This document shows positions 33,801-44,341 of a stretch of 64,000 nucleotides of DNA, in pieces. The notes under the pieces were generated by a model. It was not told the DNA's origin. It searched no databases and was given only the letters and a program-made list of their open reading frames with translations. Every line of letters begins with the position of its first letter. Position 1 is the stretch's first letter. The position numbers and the translations under genes were made by a program. This DNA is from Corinectria fuckeliana (Eukaryota; Ascomycota; Sordariomycetes; Hypocreales; Nectriaceae), in NCBI GenBank assembly GCA_019137255.1, contig WPDH01000004.1, positions 744,001-808,000 on the forward strand. Direction: 5' to 3'.

Positions 33801-36279
33801 AACCGTGCTTTCGATTAGTCTAGATGCAGCCGTTTCTACCGAGCGCACCTCAGATCCAAAGTTGGCCATCAAGGCGCTAGCATCATTCTCGCCACCTTGA
33901 TCGATCCCACGGCTGAGCGACGGAGTCCTTCCAGGAGTCTTTCCAGTCACAAACAGCACGAAATCCGCCTGCTGCAAAGTTTCTAAGATAATGCTCCATG
34001 CATGACCTAGTGTTGGGCCCAACGCAATACCCAAGTTCAGAAGTGCTCGAAGGCAGAGAAGGTTTCGGGTGTTTAACGTGGCTGAGGTTGCATCGAAAGA
34101 AGCTTGCCGCTGTTTCTCTGCCGTCGGTGTCGCTGGGGTTAGGCTATCGACGCTCAGGAGGCCTCGGGCGTTGCTGAAAAGACCTGATGGCTCAGTTGGT
34201 GTACTGGGGGTTTGCGGTCGTGGTTGTCCAGCGTTGAGGCAAGCAGTGATGGTATTTGGGGGCACAGCTGCTTTTCCCAACGTCGTTAGGAAGGCGTCCC
34301 TCGGGGTCGACAGGTGCAGTAAGCCTGCAACATGGGCGAACCGCTGAAACGCTCGAACTAAGCCATGGTAGTACTCCGAGTCCAGTGCTGCATAGAGGAA
34401 AGTTGAGCACGTGGCGAGGATCGCCGGCCAGCACTCGTCAACAATGGCAGCACAAGTCTTGATATCAGAATACAAAGGGTGCTCTACCAAGGCAAGTGGA
34501 TTGAGAGGGACGGGGTTTCTCTTAAAGGATGAAGATCTCTCGTTTTTGCCTCTGAGAGGTTGATTGTCTGCATCGAGCTGAGCTAGCGCAGGCGAATCTC
34601 GGCCAGTTTCCTTCGAGGTTTTCCGGCGCCCTCTTGTGTCGCCTGGCACGGTAAGTGGTAGAATAAATTTCGCAAGGCCATCCGACACAGATGAAATGCA
34701 GGCCAGGACCAGGCTATAGATGTAAGACTCGGGAATAGGAGGCGCTTCTGTCTTATCGAGCTGATCGATGAATGGGACCCGGACAGAGCTCCATTGGGTA
34801 CTGATACCAGTGTTCGTTGTCTCGGACGACACAGAACCGCTGATGATTCCCGTCACCCCGCTAGCTTCTATAAGGGCCTGGTCGGCTGCTGTGGAGTTTG
34901 ACTGCACATTGGAGGTGGGCATCGTCGATTGGTGTCCGAGCCCGATGACAGCTGGCTTTTCGGTGCTAAGTCGTACGAACGTTGCAAACAGAGGCTTGAG
35001 AATATCCCTTTCCCCTTCTTTTGCATCGTAATTTGAGAAGATACGCCGGAGAAGAGCATGCTCCGCGAAAACGCCCCGGAAGACTTCCATGCACAGTGCC
35101 CGTTTCCAAAGCGAATCATCTTGGTCAAGGAGCTGCGTTAGAATTACAAGTGACTCTCCACATTCTGAGGGAAGGATGCCGATATGCCGCCGTACTATGG
35201 TGTAGAGAATACGAACAAGCCTCACTGTCGTGGCGAAATTAGGCCTTCCCTTGAGGGCGCTCGATATCAGCGGCATCACTCGAACACGCAGAATCTGAGC
35301 CTGTTCAGGGTGATTGGTGAAAACGGTGGCATGGTTAGTGATGACAGACTCAATCAGCTCTAAGCCAAATGTTTGTGGAAGCCCGGAAAACCGTAGAAAC
35401 TCGGGCCGCTGGTTTTCTGTCATGAGACACAGGTCGTTGAAGATCTAAAAAGGTTAATAGTCATCGAGGAGAATGAATGCGGAGCAACACACCCTGTAAG
35501 CATCTAGTGCAGCGGCACGAGGCTCGGGTTTTCCGTCCAAAGTGGAAGACTCCCCCGTGCCGGGACCTTCACTGGCCTTTTCTAAAGAAATGTGAGAACC
35601 TGCTTTTGTTGAACAAATACGAAGGAAGACTCACTATCTTCAACGACGACCTTGTCGAAGACCGACACGACCAGCTGCTGGAGGGTCGCTGCAGAGGTAT
35701 GACTGACGATGGCATTTTTACTACTCTGCAAAGTGAAGCAAATATTCAATGCTGTTACAAGCAGGTTCCCCTGGAGGTCGGATGCATAGTTCTGCAATAG
35801 TGATGGTAGAGCCTGCAAGATCTTGAGTTGCACATCCAGGCCAGCTGACGCGGCCTGCATCAAGGCCTCCAAGACCTGATTCAATTTGGACCGGGGAAGA
35901 GCGCGGGCGACAATGAGCCGCTGGAGACAGACGATTGCGATAGCGGTGAACTTGGCATTTTTGGTTCCGCAGGCGATGATAAAAGGATTGACAAAGTTGA
36001 TTCTCTGGGATAGCTCTAAGACAGGCATCAGTAGGCGCCAGGGCTAGCAAGAGATGGATTGCAGACCTTCAGGAGCTGTCTGTTCGGTAGTAGCTCTCAG
36101 ATTCTTCAGCTCTTCAAGCGATTTCTCTGCAGCCTATAAACACTATAAGACACTAGAGCGCTAGGGGACGAGGCGGTGGTTGACGAGGCAGGGCGGCTCA
36201 CTTGTCGAAGATCATTGTGCTTCCTCTTGCTCTCCTGGATGAGGTTGGCCAGCTCCGTGGCAAGCAGTTGGGTCGTCAT
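30842..36279 (-). CDS. MON2: MON2 homologue, large endosome/Golgi trafficking protein, 1722 aa, six exons
   Basis: A scaffold related to the Sec7 Arf-GEFs BIG/Sec7 but without a Sec7 domain; it acts at the trans-Golgi/endosome with Dopey and a flippase. Exons: 36279-36202, 36133-36067, 36015-35635, 35581-35493, 35444-32955, 32905-30842 (1723 codons; the small introns, 48-68 nt, all close). The N-terminal dimerisation/cyclophilin-binding-like region is recognisable (ELKNLR, FIIACGTKNAKFTAIAIVCLQRL), followed by HUS-like sequence (VGILPSECGESLVILTQLL-type, here HIGILPSECGESLVILTQLL) and the MON2 C-terminal region (RNSAIQTLLRIFDAYG). Length is close to yeast Mon2 (1636 aa). I see no break. Confidence 0.92.
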
Positions 36280-37252
36280 CTCGGGCAGCCCAGGGGACGC
36301 GTGAGCTCACTGATGAGCATAGAACTTGTTCGCGAGTCCATACAGCTTCAGCGCCCAAATTCAAGGCCGTTCAATGGTGCTCCTTTGCCAGAGACGTTGT
36401 TTGAGGTTGTCGTAGGCAGTGATGTGTCCCTTGTCGATGAGGCGGCAGAATCCTTCACCGCCCGCTGAGCTCACGTGGGGGAAGGCGATCCGAGCCCTTC
36501 GAGAAGCTTTGGTAAAGCTACCGTATCTGGGGCCAATAAATCCGCCAAAACACCACTATCAAGAGATTCCTGTAACGAACCTCAGTCCTGGAATACGATT
36601 GCATTTTTTTTTTTAGCTACCTAAGGTAATTCGCCACTTATTAATGGCGTCTCACTCGAATGAGTTGAGTTGTCGGTGGGATGCTTTGTGTTGTTTCGCT
36701 GATTGTCATAGTCGCAGGCTAAAGCTCTGGTAGACACCCTACATGGACTCCACAATAATTTCGAAAGTGATGTTCGGTGTGGCCCGCTGCAAGTCAAACA
36801 AGGACAAAGATCTAGGCCTACTCAATCAAGTTATACGGATTTTAAACTATCGTTACAATTTCCACACCACCAGGGTCTTTGACAACCTCGGCCGGAGAAG
36901 TCGCGCTGCCTAGATATCAATAGCGCTACCCTAGACAATCTTGACTTTGGTCGTGGGGATAAGTGATCACTGTTGACATGAACAAGAATTTTGCGAAAAG
37001 ATATAGGCACAATAACGCTAGTATACTCATGCCACAACTACTCCATACAACTTAACCAGGGCGCAGTTTTTATGGTTTGTGTAATAGTAGGCAGATCAAA
37101 TGAAAGACAATGATGCATTTGGCCCAAGCCATAGCTCTACATATGTACGCCGCTGGAGATGAAACGTTAGTTGTAGCCTCTACCTTAAGATACCCTCACT
37201 TACCAACTCCAGAACCCAATTCTTTTCATTTTGCTTGATTTCGATGCGTAGC
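36280..37252. other. intergenic region between PRPP synthetase and MON2, no gene seen
   Basis: About 970 bp, AT-richer than its surroundings. It should contain the MON2 promoter and the PRPP synthetase 3'UTR. No ORF, repeat or RNA gene is supported. Confidence 0.4.
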
Positions 37253-38654
37253 TCAGACGGGGACGTTGTTGAAGAGGTATGATACCGATTCACCATTGTG
37301 GGTTCTTCGGATAGCCTAGAATACTAATGAGTGTTTGCGTGGCAGGAGAATTTTTGTATTCGTACCTCGGCCAGAGTTCCGGCCACATCAATGACTTTGA
37401 GCTTGGGGCATCGCTCGGCCTTGTCACCAACTAGAGATCGAGTTAGCAAGACCCGCAAATTACATAATTGGTTCATGATAGTGCAAGTATGAGCTCCTTA
37501 GAGTAGGTACTTACGAGGTACGGCTGATAAAAAGTTAGCATGGACTAAATTTGAAGTGAGGTTTACTCGAGGCAACTTACTATTGGTGATGACGAGACCA
37601 GCGAGGCAAGACGCGTTGATGGTCTCGATGGCCTTGCCACTCAGAATTCCGTGGGTGACAATGGCATAAACTGCGCTGGCACCGTTCTGCTTGACGGTCT
37701 CAGCTGCCTTGGCGAGCTGTTTCATACGCGTTAGGGACAGCAACAAAACATAGAGAGAAAGGAATGAGCCTACCGTTCCGCAAGTGTCTGCCATATCGTC
37801 GACGAGAATCGCCACCTTGTCCTGGACATCACCGACCAGAACCATGCGGCCAACAACGTTGGGGCGAGGTCGCTCTTTGTGAATAAGCGCAAAGGCGGTA
37901 TTGAGGCGGTCAGCAATTGAGGTAGCACGCTTGGCGCCACCAGCATCGGGAGAGACAATCACGCAGTTATCGACGCTCAGGTTCTCACGGATCCAGCGTA
38001 GGACAGATGGCTCTGCGTAGAGGTTATCAACAGGGACGTTGAAGAAACCCTGGATCTGGGAGGCATGCAGATCCATGGTGATGACGTGATTCTAGCCCGA
38101 GAGTCAGAGAATGGTCAATGTTTGAACACTTTGGAAGACATACGCAGCCCGAGACCTGGAGCATATTTGCGATGAGCTTGGCGCTGATGGGAGCTCGAGA
38201 CTTGTCCTTCTTGTCCTGGCGGGCATAGGGGAAGTCTTTGCAGAAGAGTCACGATTAGACCAGTTCCCCAGGAGGGTGACAGACACGGAAAGGATAGATA
38301 CATACTAGGAATAACTGCGGTGATGCGTCGGGCCGAGGCAGTGCGGCATGCGTGAATCATGATGAGCAGCTCCATAAGACCATCGTTGACATCTCCAGGA
38401 GCAGTAGACTGAAGGATGAAAACATCCTCGTCTCGGACGGACTCGCCAATGGAAACACTGGTCTCGCGGTTGGAGTAGTTGAGGCTCATGGTGTTAGCGA
38501 TGTCAATGCCGAGTCTGAAGCCATATCAGTACACGACCAGCCTCGCCACAGCTCACCCGAGCCGATGAGATGCCGTCTCGACATACCGACTGGCGACCAG
38601 GGCACTGAGCTCCGGGTGGGAGCTACCCGCGATGAGCTTGATTTCGTTCGCCAT
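37253..38654 (-). CDS. ribose-phosphate pyrophosphokinase (PRPP synthetase), 319 aa, eight exons including a 9-nt microexon
   Basis: It makes PRPP from ribose-5-phosphate and ATP for purine, pyrimidine, His, Trp and NAD synthesis. Exons: 38654-38587, 38514-38306, 38235-38144, 38091-37774, 37716-37581, 37523-37515, 37430-37366, 37315-37253 (320 codons). Conserved parts: start MANEIKLIAGSSHPELS, the ATP loop region FPYARQDKKDKSRAPI (created by splicing), MDLHASQIQGFF, SPDAGGAKRA, and the PRPP-binding VDDMADTCGT at residues 220-229. Exon 6 is only 9 nt (CCGTACCTC) and supplies part of NTVPLGDK; without it the frame is lost. Length equals yeast Prs3-type subunits (about 320 aa). It is divergent from the flavoprotein-like gene. 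Confidence 0.95.
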
Positions 38655-39457
38655 TTGATCTAACATTGCGGAAAGGAAGGAGGAAAAAAGAAGCGGGGCG
38701 GAAGATTTTTTGGCGACAAGGGAAAGTAGGCGGGATATCTCTTTTACCGCGGTAGGGATAGTATGAGTGGATGTGTTGTCAACTTAGGACGCTCTCCGAC
38801 ACGGATACTGGATATCAAAGATCACGAAGGAGGCCGAGGAGGAATTGCAAGACGCGACTAACAACTCTCATGAGGAACAGAGTTTTCGATCACGGGTTTA
38901 TGGCTGTGGAGCAAGGCGCCATCACCACGCGCGTCCAGACGGCCTCTTTCAAGTCATGTGATTTGAGCCTCCGATAATCATTGACGCCACGGGACGGGTG
39001 TTTATGAGCGGTGAAGGTAGCATTTGCATTGAGAATCCGTTGGAAACAGCTCCAATGCATCTACATGATCATTTTAAACAGTAAAAAGTCACCTTCAGAC
39101 GCCATTGCACTCTTATTGCGCATCCATCCCCGACGTCATCTCACCTGGCTCTCTGAGGAAGCCCCTCCATTCCCGGCTGGCACCGGGTTCTCGCCGGGAC
39201 TTGGGGGGAAAACTGGATCGGGCTCGGTGGTCCAATTCGCCGCCCGACCCTCTCTGCGATTGCGAACTGCGAACCTCATCATCCTATCAACTCCTGACTG
39301 TTCGACAGACGTTCACTCAACCCCCCGGCATCTCGATTTCGGCCGCAAATACATCACCATACGCGCACGACGACCAGCAGTCGATCTATCCTATCCAATA
39401 TCCGTGACAGCTCACAGCGCCCGCACGTGATCCCGAACCTCCGGAACCAGTGATTTC
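38655..39457. other. divergent promoter region, no gene seen
   Basis: An 803-bp head-to-head spacer between PRPP synthetase and the flavoprotein/ankyrin-like gene. The half near 39100-39450 is C/T-rich, as in a leader. No supported gene. Confidence 0.4.
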
Positions 39458-41326
39458 ATGCCCCGTCACAGCCCGCCGCCTTCGAATCACTACACCGCTT
39501 GCCCGCCTCACCTATCGTACGGAAACCATGTTGGGTCTCGGTCGTCTTCCAGCATGGCACACTATCATTCCTTTTCACCACGGCTGAGCCCGGCCTTCCC
39601 GTCGTCCTCGTCTCTCCACGACATGGCTCATCGCCATCGCAAGCTTCGCCTCCTCGTCGCCGCCACCGGTCCCCGCGACACTTCCTGGGCGCAAGCCCTG
39701 GTCGTCCGGCTGTCTAAGAACCCGCAGATCGAGGCTCGGGCTATCGTCGACGATGTGGTACCGCGACTGACGCAAACGATTATTGTGATGCAGAATCGGA
39801 GCCTAGCTTTGGGCATGGGCGATCGGGCGGACGATATCGAGTTTTACCGACAACAGGCCTATGAGCTGGTGGAATGGGCGGACCTTATGGTCTGCGTACC
39901 GCTTGATGCGGATAGTATCGCCAAGATGCTGGCAGGAGTGACAGACACATTTCTCGGAGAAGTGCTGCGCGGATGGGATACCCAGAAGAGCATTGTGATG
40001 GTACCCGGAATGAGCACCCATATGTGGTCAAATCCCATGACGAAGAAGCATTTGAGCAAACTGCACAGGAAATGGAGCTGGATTCGTGTGGTGGCACCAA
40101 TCCTCTGGTATTACGAGGGAACGACCAACCCGAAGAGGGTTCCTATGTGGAACGGGTTCAACGAAGTACTGGGAATAATCAGAAATCAAGCAGACCTGTT
40201 AGGACTGGGACGCGATGTCGAAATAGCCACGGGAATGGCTATGGTTGCAGATGGCGACGTCAAGGCTCAGTCAAAGCTGCCGCCAGAGATCTGGACCATC
40301 ATCCTCGACTATGTGGGAGATTGGGAAATCGCTAAGGCCCTTGGCATGTATACCAACCTGCGTATGCCATCACCTTGGACTTTCCAACCCAAGGACACAA
40401 CCGACCCCCTCAAGATGTACGGGCACGAACTAGAGTGGTCCGTCCTCACTTGCAACTCGGCCGCGATATGCAAGAAGTTGTCACAGTCCCCACCAAACTT
40501 TCACGACATATCAGCGCTTGTGGTCAAAATAGTCATCAAATTTGGCCTTATTGATGTATTGAAGTACATGGAGGCCAATAGACCGGATCTCTTCAAAGCG
40601 TTCGATGGGACGACGCTGCCGACCAAGGCATCGGTCTACTTTCCTCGCACCGATGTTCTGGACTATTGGAAGCAAAGCCGGTGGTTTAGAGACCGACACA
40701 TATACGATGCCGAAGCTGTCGACGGCGCATCCAAGAACGGCCATGTTCGGGTACTCGATTGGTGGTGGCGACGGTCAGGGCTGTCGTTGCGATATACCGA
40801 AACTGCGCTCGAGCAAGCTAGTGGAAATGGGCACCTTTTGGTACTGGAATGGTGGCGCGACGCGGCTGCGCAGGACGACCAGGTCGTCCTCAGGCCGGGC
40901 CGGTCGCTACTATGGGCGACGCAATACGGCCAGGCTGATGTGCTACGCTGGTGGGATGCCTCAGGAATACCCGTTGCGCATGGAGACAGCGTGGCCAAGA
41001 TGGCTAGCCGCTGGGGACAAGTTGAGGTTCTGGAGACGTGGAGACAGCTCAAAGGCGACGACAAGCTGGTGTTTGATGCGGAAGTACTGGTGCCGCCGAC
41101 CGTCTACCAGCACGTCGGGGTGCTAGAGTGGTGGCGCGACTTTGCCCATGGATCACTGGAAGGCATGGAGGGCCGCAAGCAGATGGTGGAGTTCCGGACA
41201 TGCAACATCGAAGAGGCGCTAGAAGACAGCATCGGAGACCAGAGCGCGGTTCGGCGGTGGTGGACGCAAAACGGGCTGAATCTGGGATTGCGAACCACCG
41301 AATGGCTCAAGACGAGATATCTCTGA
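39458..41326 (+). CDS. flavoprotein-domain, F-box-like and ankyrin-like repeat protein, 622 aa, single exon
   Basis: An intronless gene with an unusual architecture. Residues 62-250 resemble the HFCD flavoprotein fold of phosphopantothenoylcysteine decarboxylase/Hal3: LRLLVAATGPRDTSWAQAL, then EWADLMVCVPLDADSIAKML, then MVPGMSTHMWSNPM. The signature PxMNxxMW reads PGMSTHMW, so the key Asn is Ser and decarboxylase activity is doubtful. Residues 272-300 (SKLPPEIWTIILDYVGDWE) look like an F-box. From about 350 to the end come degenerate ankyrin-like units of about 30-37 residues with a recurrent Trp-Trp mark (VRVLDWWWRR, LVLEWWRDA, DVLRWWDAS, GVLEWWRDF, AVRRWWTQN). Function is unknown; it may bind flavin and recruit SCF ligase. 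Later in-frame starts exist at residues 33 and 56, so the N-terminus is uncertain. Confidence 0.8.
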   Translation: MPRHSPPPSNHYTACPPHLSYGNHVGSRSSSSMAHYHSFSPRLSPAFPSSSSLHDMAHRHRKLRLLVAATGPRDTSWAQALVVRLSKNPQIEARAIVDDVVPRLTQTIIVMQNRSLALGMGDRADDIEFYRQQAYELVEWADLMVCVPLDADSIAKMLAGVTDTFLGEVLRGWDTQKSIVMVPGMSTHMWSNPMTKKHLSKLHRKWSWIRVVAPILWYYEGTTNPKRVPMWNGFNEVLGIIRNQADLLGLGRDVEIATGMAMVADGDVKAQSKLPPEIWTIILDYVGDWEIAKALGMYTNLRMPSPWTFQPKDTTDPLKMYGHELEWSVLTCNSAAICKKLSQSPPNFHDISALVVKIVIKFGLIDVLKYMEANRPDLFKAFDGTTLPTKASVYFPRTDVLDYWKQSRWFRDRHIYDAEAVDGASKNGHVRVLDWWWRRSGLSLRYTETALEQASGNGHLLVLEWWRDAAAQDDQVVLRPGRSLLWATQYGQADVLRWWDASGIPVAHGDSVAKMASRWGQVEVLETWRQLKGDDKLVFDAEVLVPPTVYQHVGVLEWWRDFAHGSLEGMEGRKQMVEFRTCNIEEALEDSIGDQSAVRRWWTQNGLNLGLRTTEWLKTRYL

Positions 41327-42516
41327 GACACCCGTTGCGTTAAAGGTATGAGTGGATAGTGACCGGAATACCGGGAACCCGGGACTTGGGACCTAGAACC
41401 TGGACCCTAAATCTGCAAGTTTGGGAGAGGATTTGCGCAGTGTACACACATACATATGTGTGTTTTAGTGTGCTTGCGCCCGCATGAGCGTGGCATCGTC
41501 GGGAATCGGAACTGTAAGGGGGAAAGGTAGCGGGAAGGGGTGGGGGCTAACACGAACACGTTCGTAATGTTTTATTTTGGGGTTCTCTTATGCTCTCAAG
41601 ATTGAGACTGCTTGATGGGGGGGTTTCTGCCCATGCCCGGCATAAGACGATTTGAAAGCGGACAGCATTTAGTTTGGAGTTTGACGGTATTGTTTAAGTA
41701 CGATGAGAACGAAGACCAAGACGAAGCAGATGCGAACAAAGACATGGCCAATTGCCAAGCAATAGTTCAAACGCGCTGAATATCCTGAACCTGGTACCAG
41801 AGGGTCTTGAGAAGATCGTAGCGATGGCATCCAGACATCAGTCGATCCCTTGCATGAGGCATCTCCCCATGCCACCTCGTGGCCCGCATGTCGATGGGCA
41901 ACCTACTCACCTACTCACGCTGGGTGGCCCACACTGGGTGGCCCACAGAGAACCGTAATCTCAACTCGTGGCCGCCGCCGCCTTTGCCAAGCAATTTGGT
42001 TCCTCGAAGGGGGAGCAATTGGTGGATCCCGTGAGAGGGAACATGTGTGATATGCCATGGTACTTCGTTGGGCATCTGGGGAGAGGGGGCCGGGCCGGTT
42101 CAGACACGCACGCAACTGCTAACTGAGCAGGGCACGGCGCGAGTACTGGGATTCACGCATTATGGCGCGTAAAAGGATTGCTCGCCGTGGTAGTGTCGTC
42201 TCTCGTCGCAATGGTTTGAAGAGCTAGATAACCTCTTTTTCTTCTCCACACAACCCTGGACCCTTGCTTGGGTAAATCAGCTAGACGGCATGGAACGAGA
42301 CCAGTGGGATACAAGCCAGTTGCAAGGCTCGGCGGGCTATTCTAGAAGGCTATATGCAGCATCTGAAAGTCCGTACATCCATGGATGCGAGAGTGACGAC
42401 AAAACCAACGGGGAATCTATTCCGGAGAAGACCTGGCCTACAGACGAACCTAAAAGATAGCCATGGGCCTAATACGTAATACCCCGGCTTCCATCGTGGG
42501 CCCGTTGTTTTTGCCC

Positions 42517-42517
<1 letters not shown>

Positions 42518-42547
<30 letters not shown>

Positions 42548-42585
42548 NNAGGCCCCTTTTTTTTTCCCCCCCCCCCCCCCCCCCC
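42518..42585. other. assembly gap: polyC-NN-polyC
   Basis: About 30 C, two N, a short AGGCCCC plus T tract, then about 20 C. As at 23321, an assembly join inside a homopolymer; true length unknown. Confidence 0.9.
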
Positions 42586-44198
42586 ACGATCTCGTCGCAC
42601 TTTTTGTGGTCATTCAGTCTGTGAATGGTACGTGTGGCAGGCTGCACGTAGCCTAGTATCTATTACGTTTTGGTGCGTCCGGCGACGCCTGCCATGGAGG
42701 AGCAATTCCTGGGGCCCCGCGAGCTCGAGCTTGACAAGAGGTAATACTCTGGAGACTCTGGAGAAGGATCTCGGGGCCCAAATGCACAGCGGAGGTCTGA
42801 TCTTAGATGGCGAAGGGCCATGATTCGCCAAGGTGAAGGCGCTGAGGTGAAGGCCAAGGTGAAGACGGGCGAGAACAGCTTCGGAACTTCAATGTTTTGG
42901 GGTAATTACATGATGGGCGGGTTCGCAGTGAGGGGAAATGGGTACATGGGGCTTGCTTTGGCGCTTGGTGTAAGTGCGTGTACCTCCTTCTTACCCCAAC
43001 TCGCGGTATCGGAGTTGGGGGAAGGGCTGCAGTGTGAAGTGGGAGGGCGAGATAAGGAATGGGTGTTGGAGGTGTTGGTGGAGGATTGGTTGTGCACAGC
43101 ACCAGCACGCACCACCAGGCTGCTGCACAGACGACGGAGAGAGAGCAAGGGTTGGAGATAGGCAACCTGGAAGTTACAGGGGAGTCTATCACGCTGCAAC
43201 CCCCCAGGACATTTCGTAATGGCCATGACTATCACTCGGACTCATTTACTACGTAACTTACAAAGTCCGATACCTAAAGTCGGTCACAAGAAGAAGAATT
43301 GGAGGCGAGACGCACACATTTCCCCCGCATTTCTCCTCTTCCACGCCTCGGACGCTTGTTCTTTGTTTCTCACCTTTCTTTTTTACTCCCACGGCTGGAA
43401 ACGGAGCGGCTCTTGACTCCCCCGCAGCGGGCCCTCCTCGTGGCCCAACTTGCAACGCTTTCGGCGTAAGCGACAGCTGAAGAACGGCCAACCCCTCCCC
43501 TGCAGCGTCTGTCAAAGTTCCTCCGTCGCAAGATGCTCAGAGCCGCATGGATGGCGTCGACATTGGGGTTACGTTGCGTACATACGTATAGATCATTCGG
43601 CATCCTCTCATCAATCTCATAGGTAGATCTATTGGGCCTCGAGAAAAGATGGCCGTTCTCCCCTGTTGTTTCTACTTTGTTAGCCATTCTACAAAGTACA
43701 CGCTTTATTTCTGTTGTCGTCTCCGTTGTTGCGCTTCCCAAACCCCACCGCAGCACGAACGACACGACACATAAAGCCCGCCCTTCGGAGACACGGAAGA
43801 CATGGGGCTGGCATGATTTATCGTGCGGTTTGTGTTGGCGCAGATGCGGCTGCGGTTGCGGTGCGCGGTTCGGAGCCTAATAGATGTACGCTACGAACGG
43901 CATTCCCGCCGGGGCCTAAGCTACTACTGTATCTACCCTGTCTGCTAAACCATTCCTCTGCGCAGAAACCTGGTCGCATAACTATCACCCAGAGGTGTTC
44001 GTTCGTTTGCTCGTCCATTTTTTTTCTTCTTCGTCTTCTGATCCGATCTGCATCTCGCCGGCGGTCGGTTTCGTCACCGTCTTACTGCCTATTAGTGAAT
44101 GAAGGGGCCGCCGGCGGACCCCAGCGCGATATTAAGGTCGAGTCCCGTGCATACAAGGGGGGGAACAACCTCCCTAGGGCCCAGTAGGGACGTCGGGA

Positions 44199-44341
44199 TA
44201 CAGTGGGGTGCAAAAAGTTTGAGCCCGTTTTCAAGTACTGAAAGTGGACACTAACCTAATCAAGTAATAGACACACACTGAAAATTCTCGGCACGTGACT
44301 AGTGACTTAAAGAGGGTTCAAATCTTCTGCATCCCACTGTA
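44199..44341. mobile_element. 139-bp MITE with 26-bp terminal inverted repeats and TA duplication (Tc1/mariner type)
   Basis: The element proper runs 44201-44339, flanked on both sides by TA (44199-44200 and 44340-44341). The left end CAGTGGGGTGCAAAAAGTTT continues GAGCCC; the right end, read inward on the minus strand, is CAGTGGGATGCAGAAGATTT followed by GAACCC. 21 of 26 positions match and all five mismatches are G/A transitions. TA target duplications and CAGTGGG ends are typical of the Tc1/mariner (Fot1/pogo-like) superfamily. It is too short to encode a transposase, so it depends on an autonomous partner. Confidence 0.85.
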
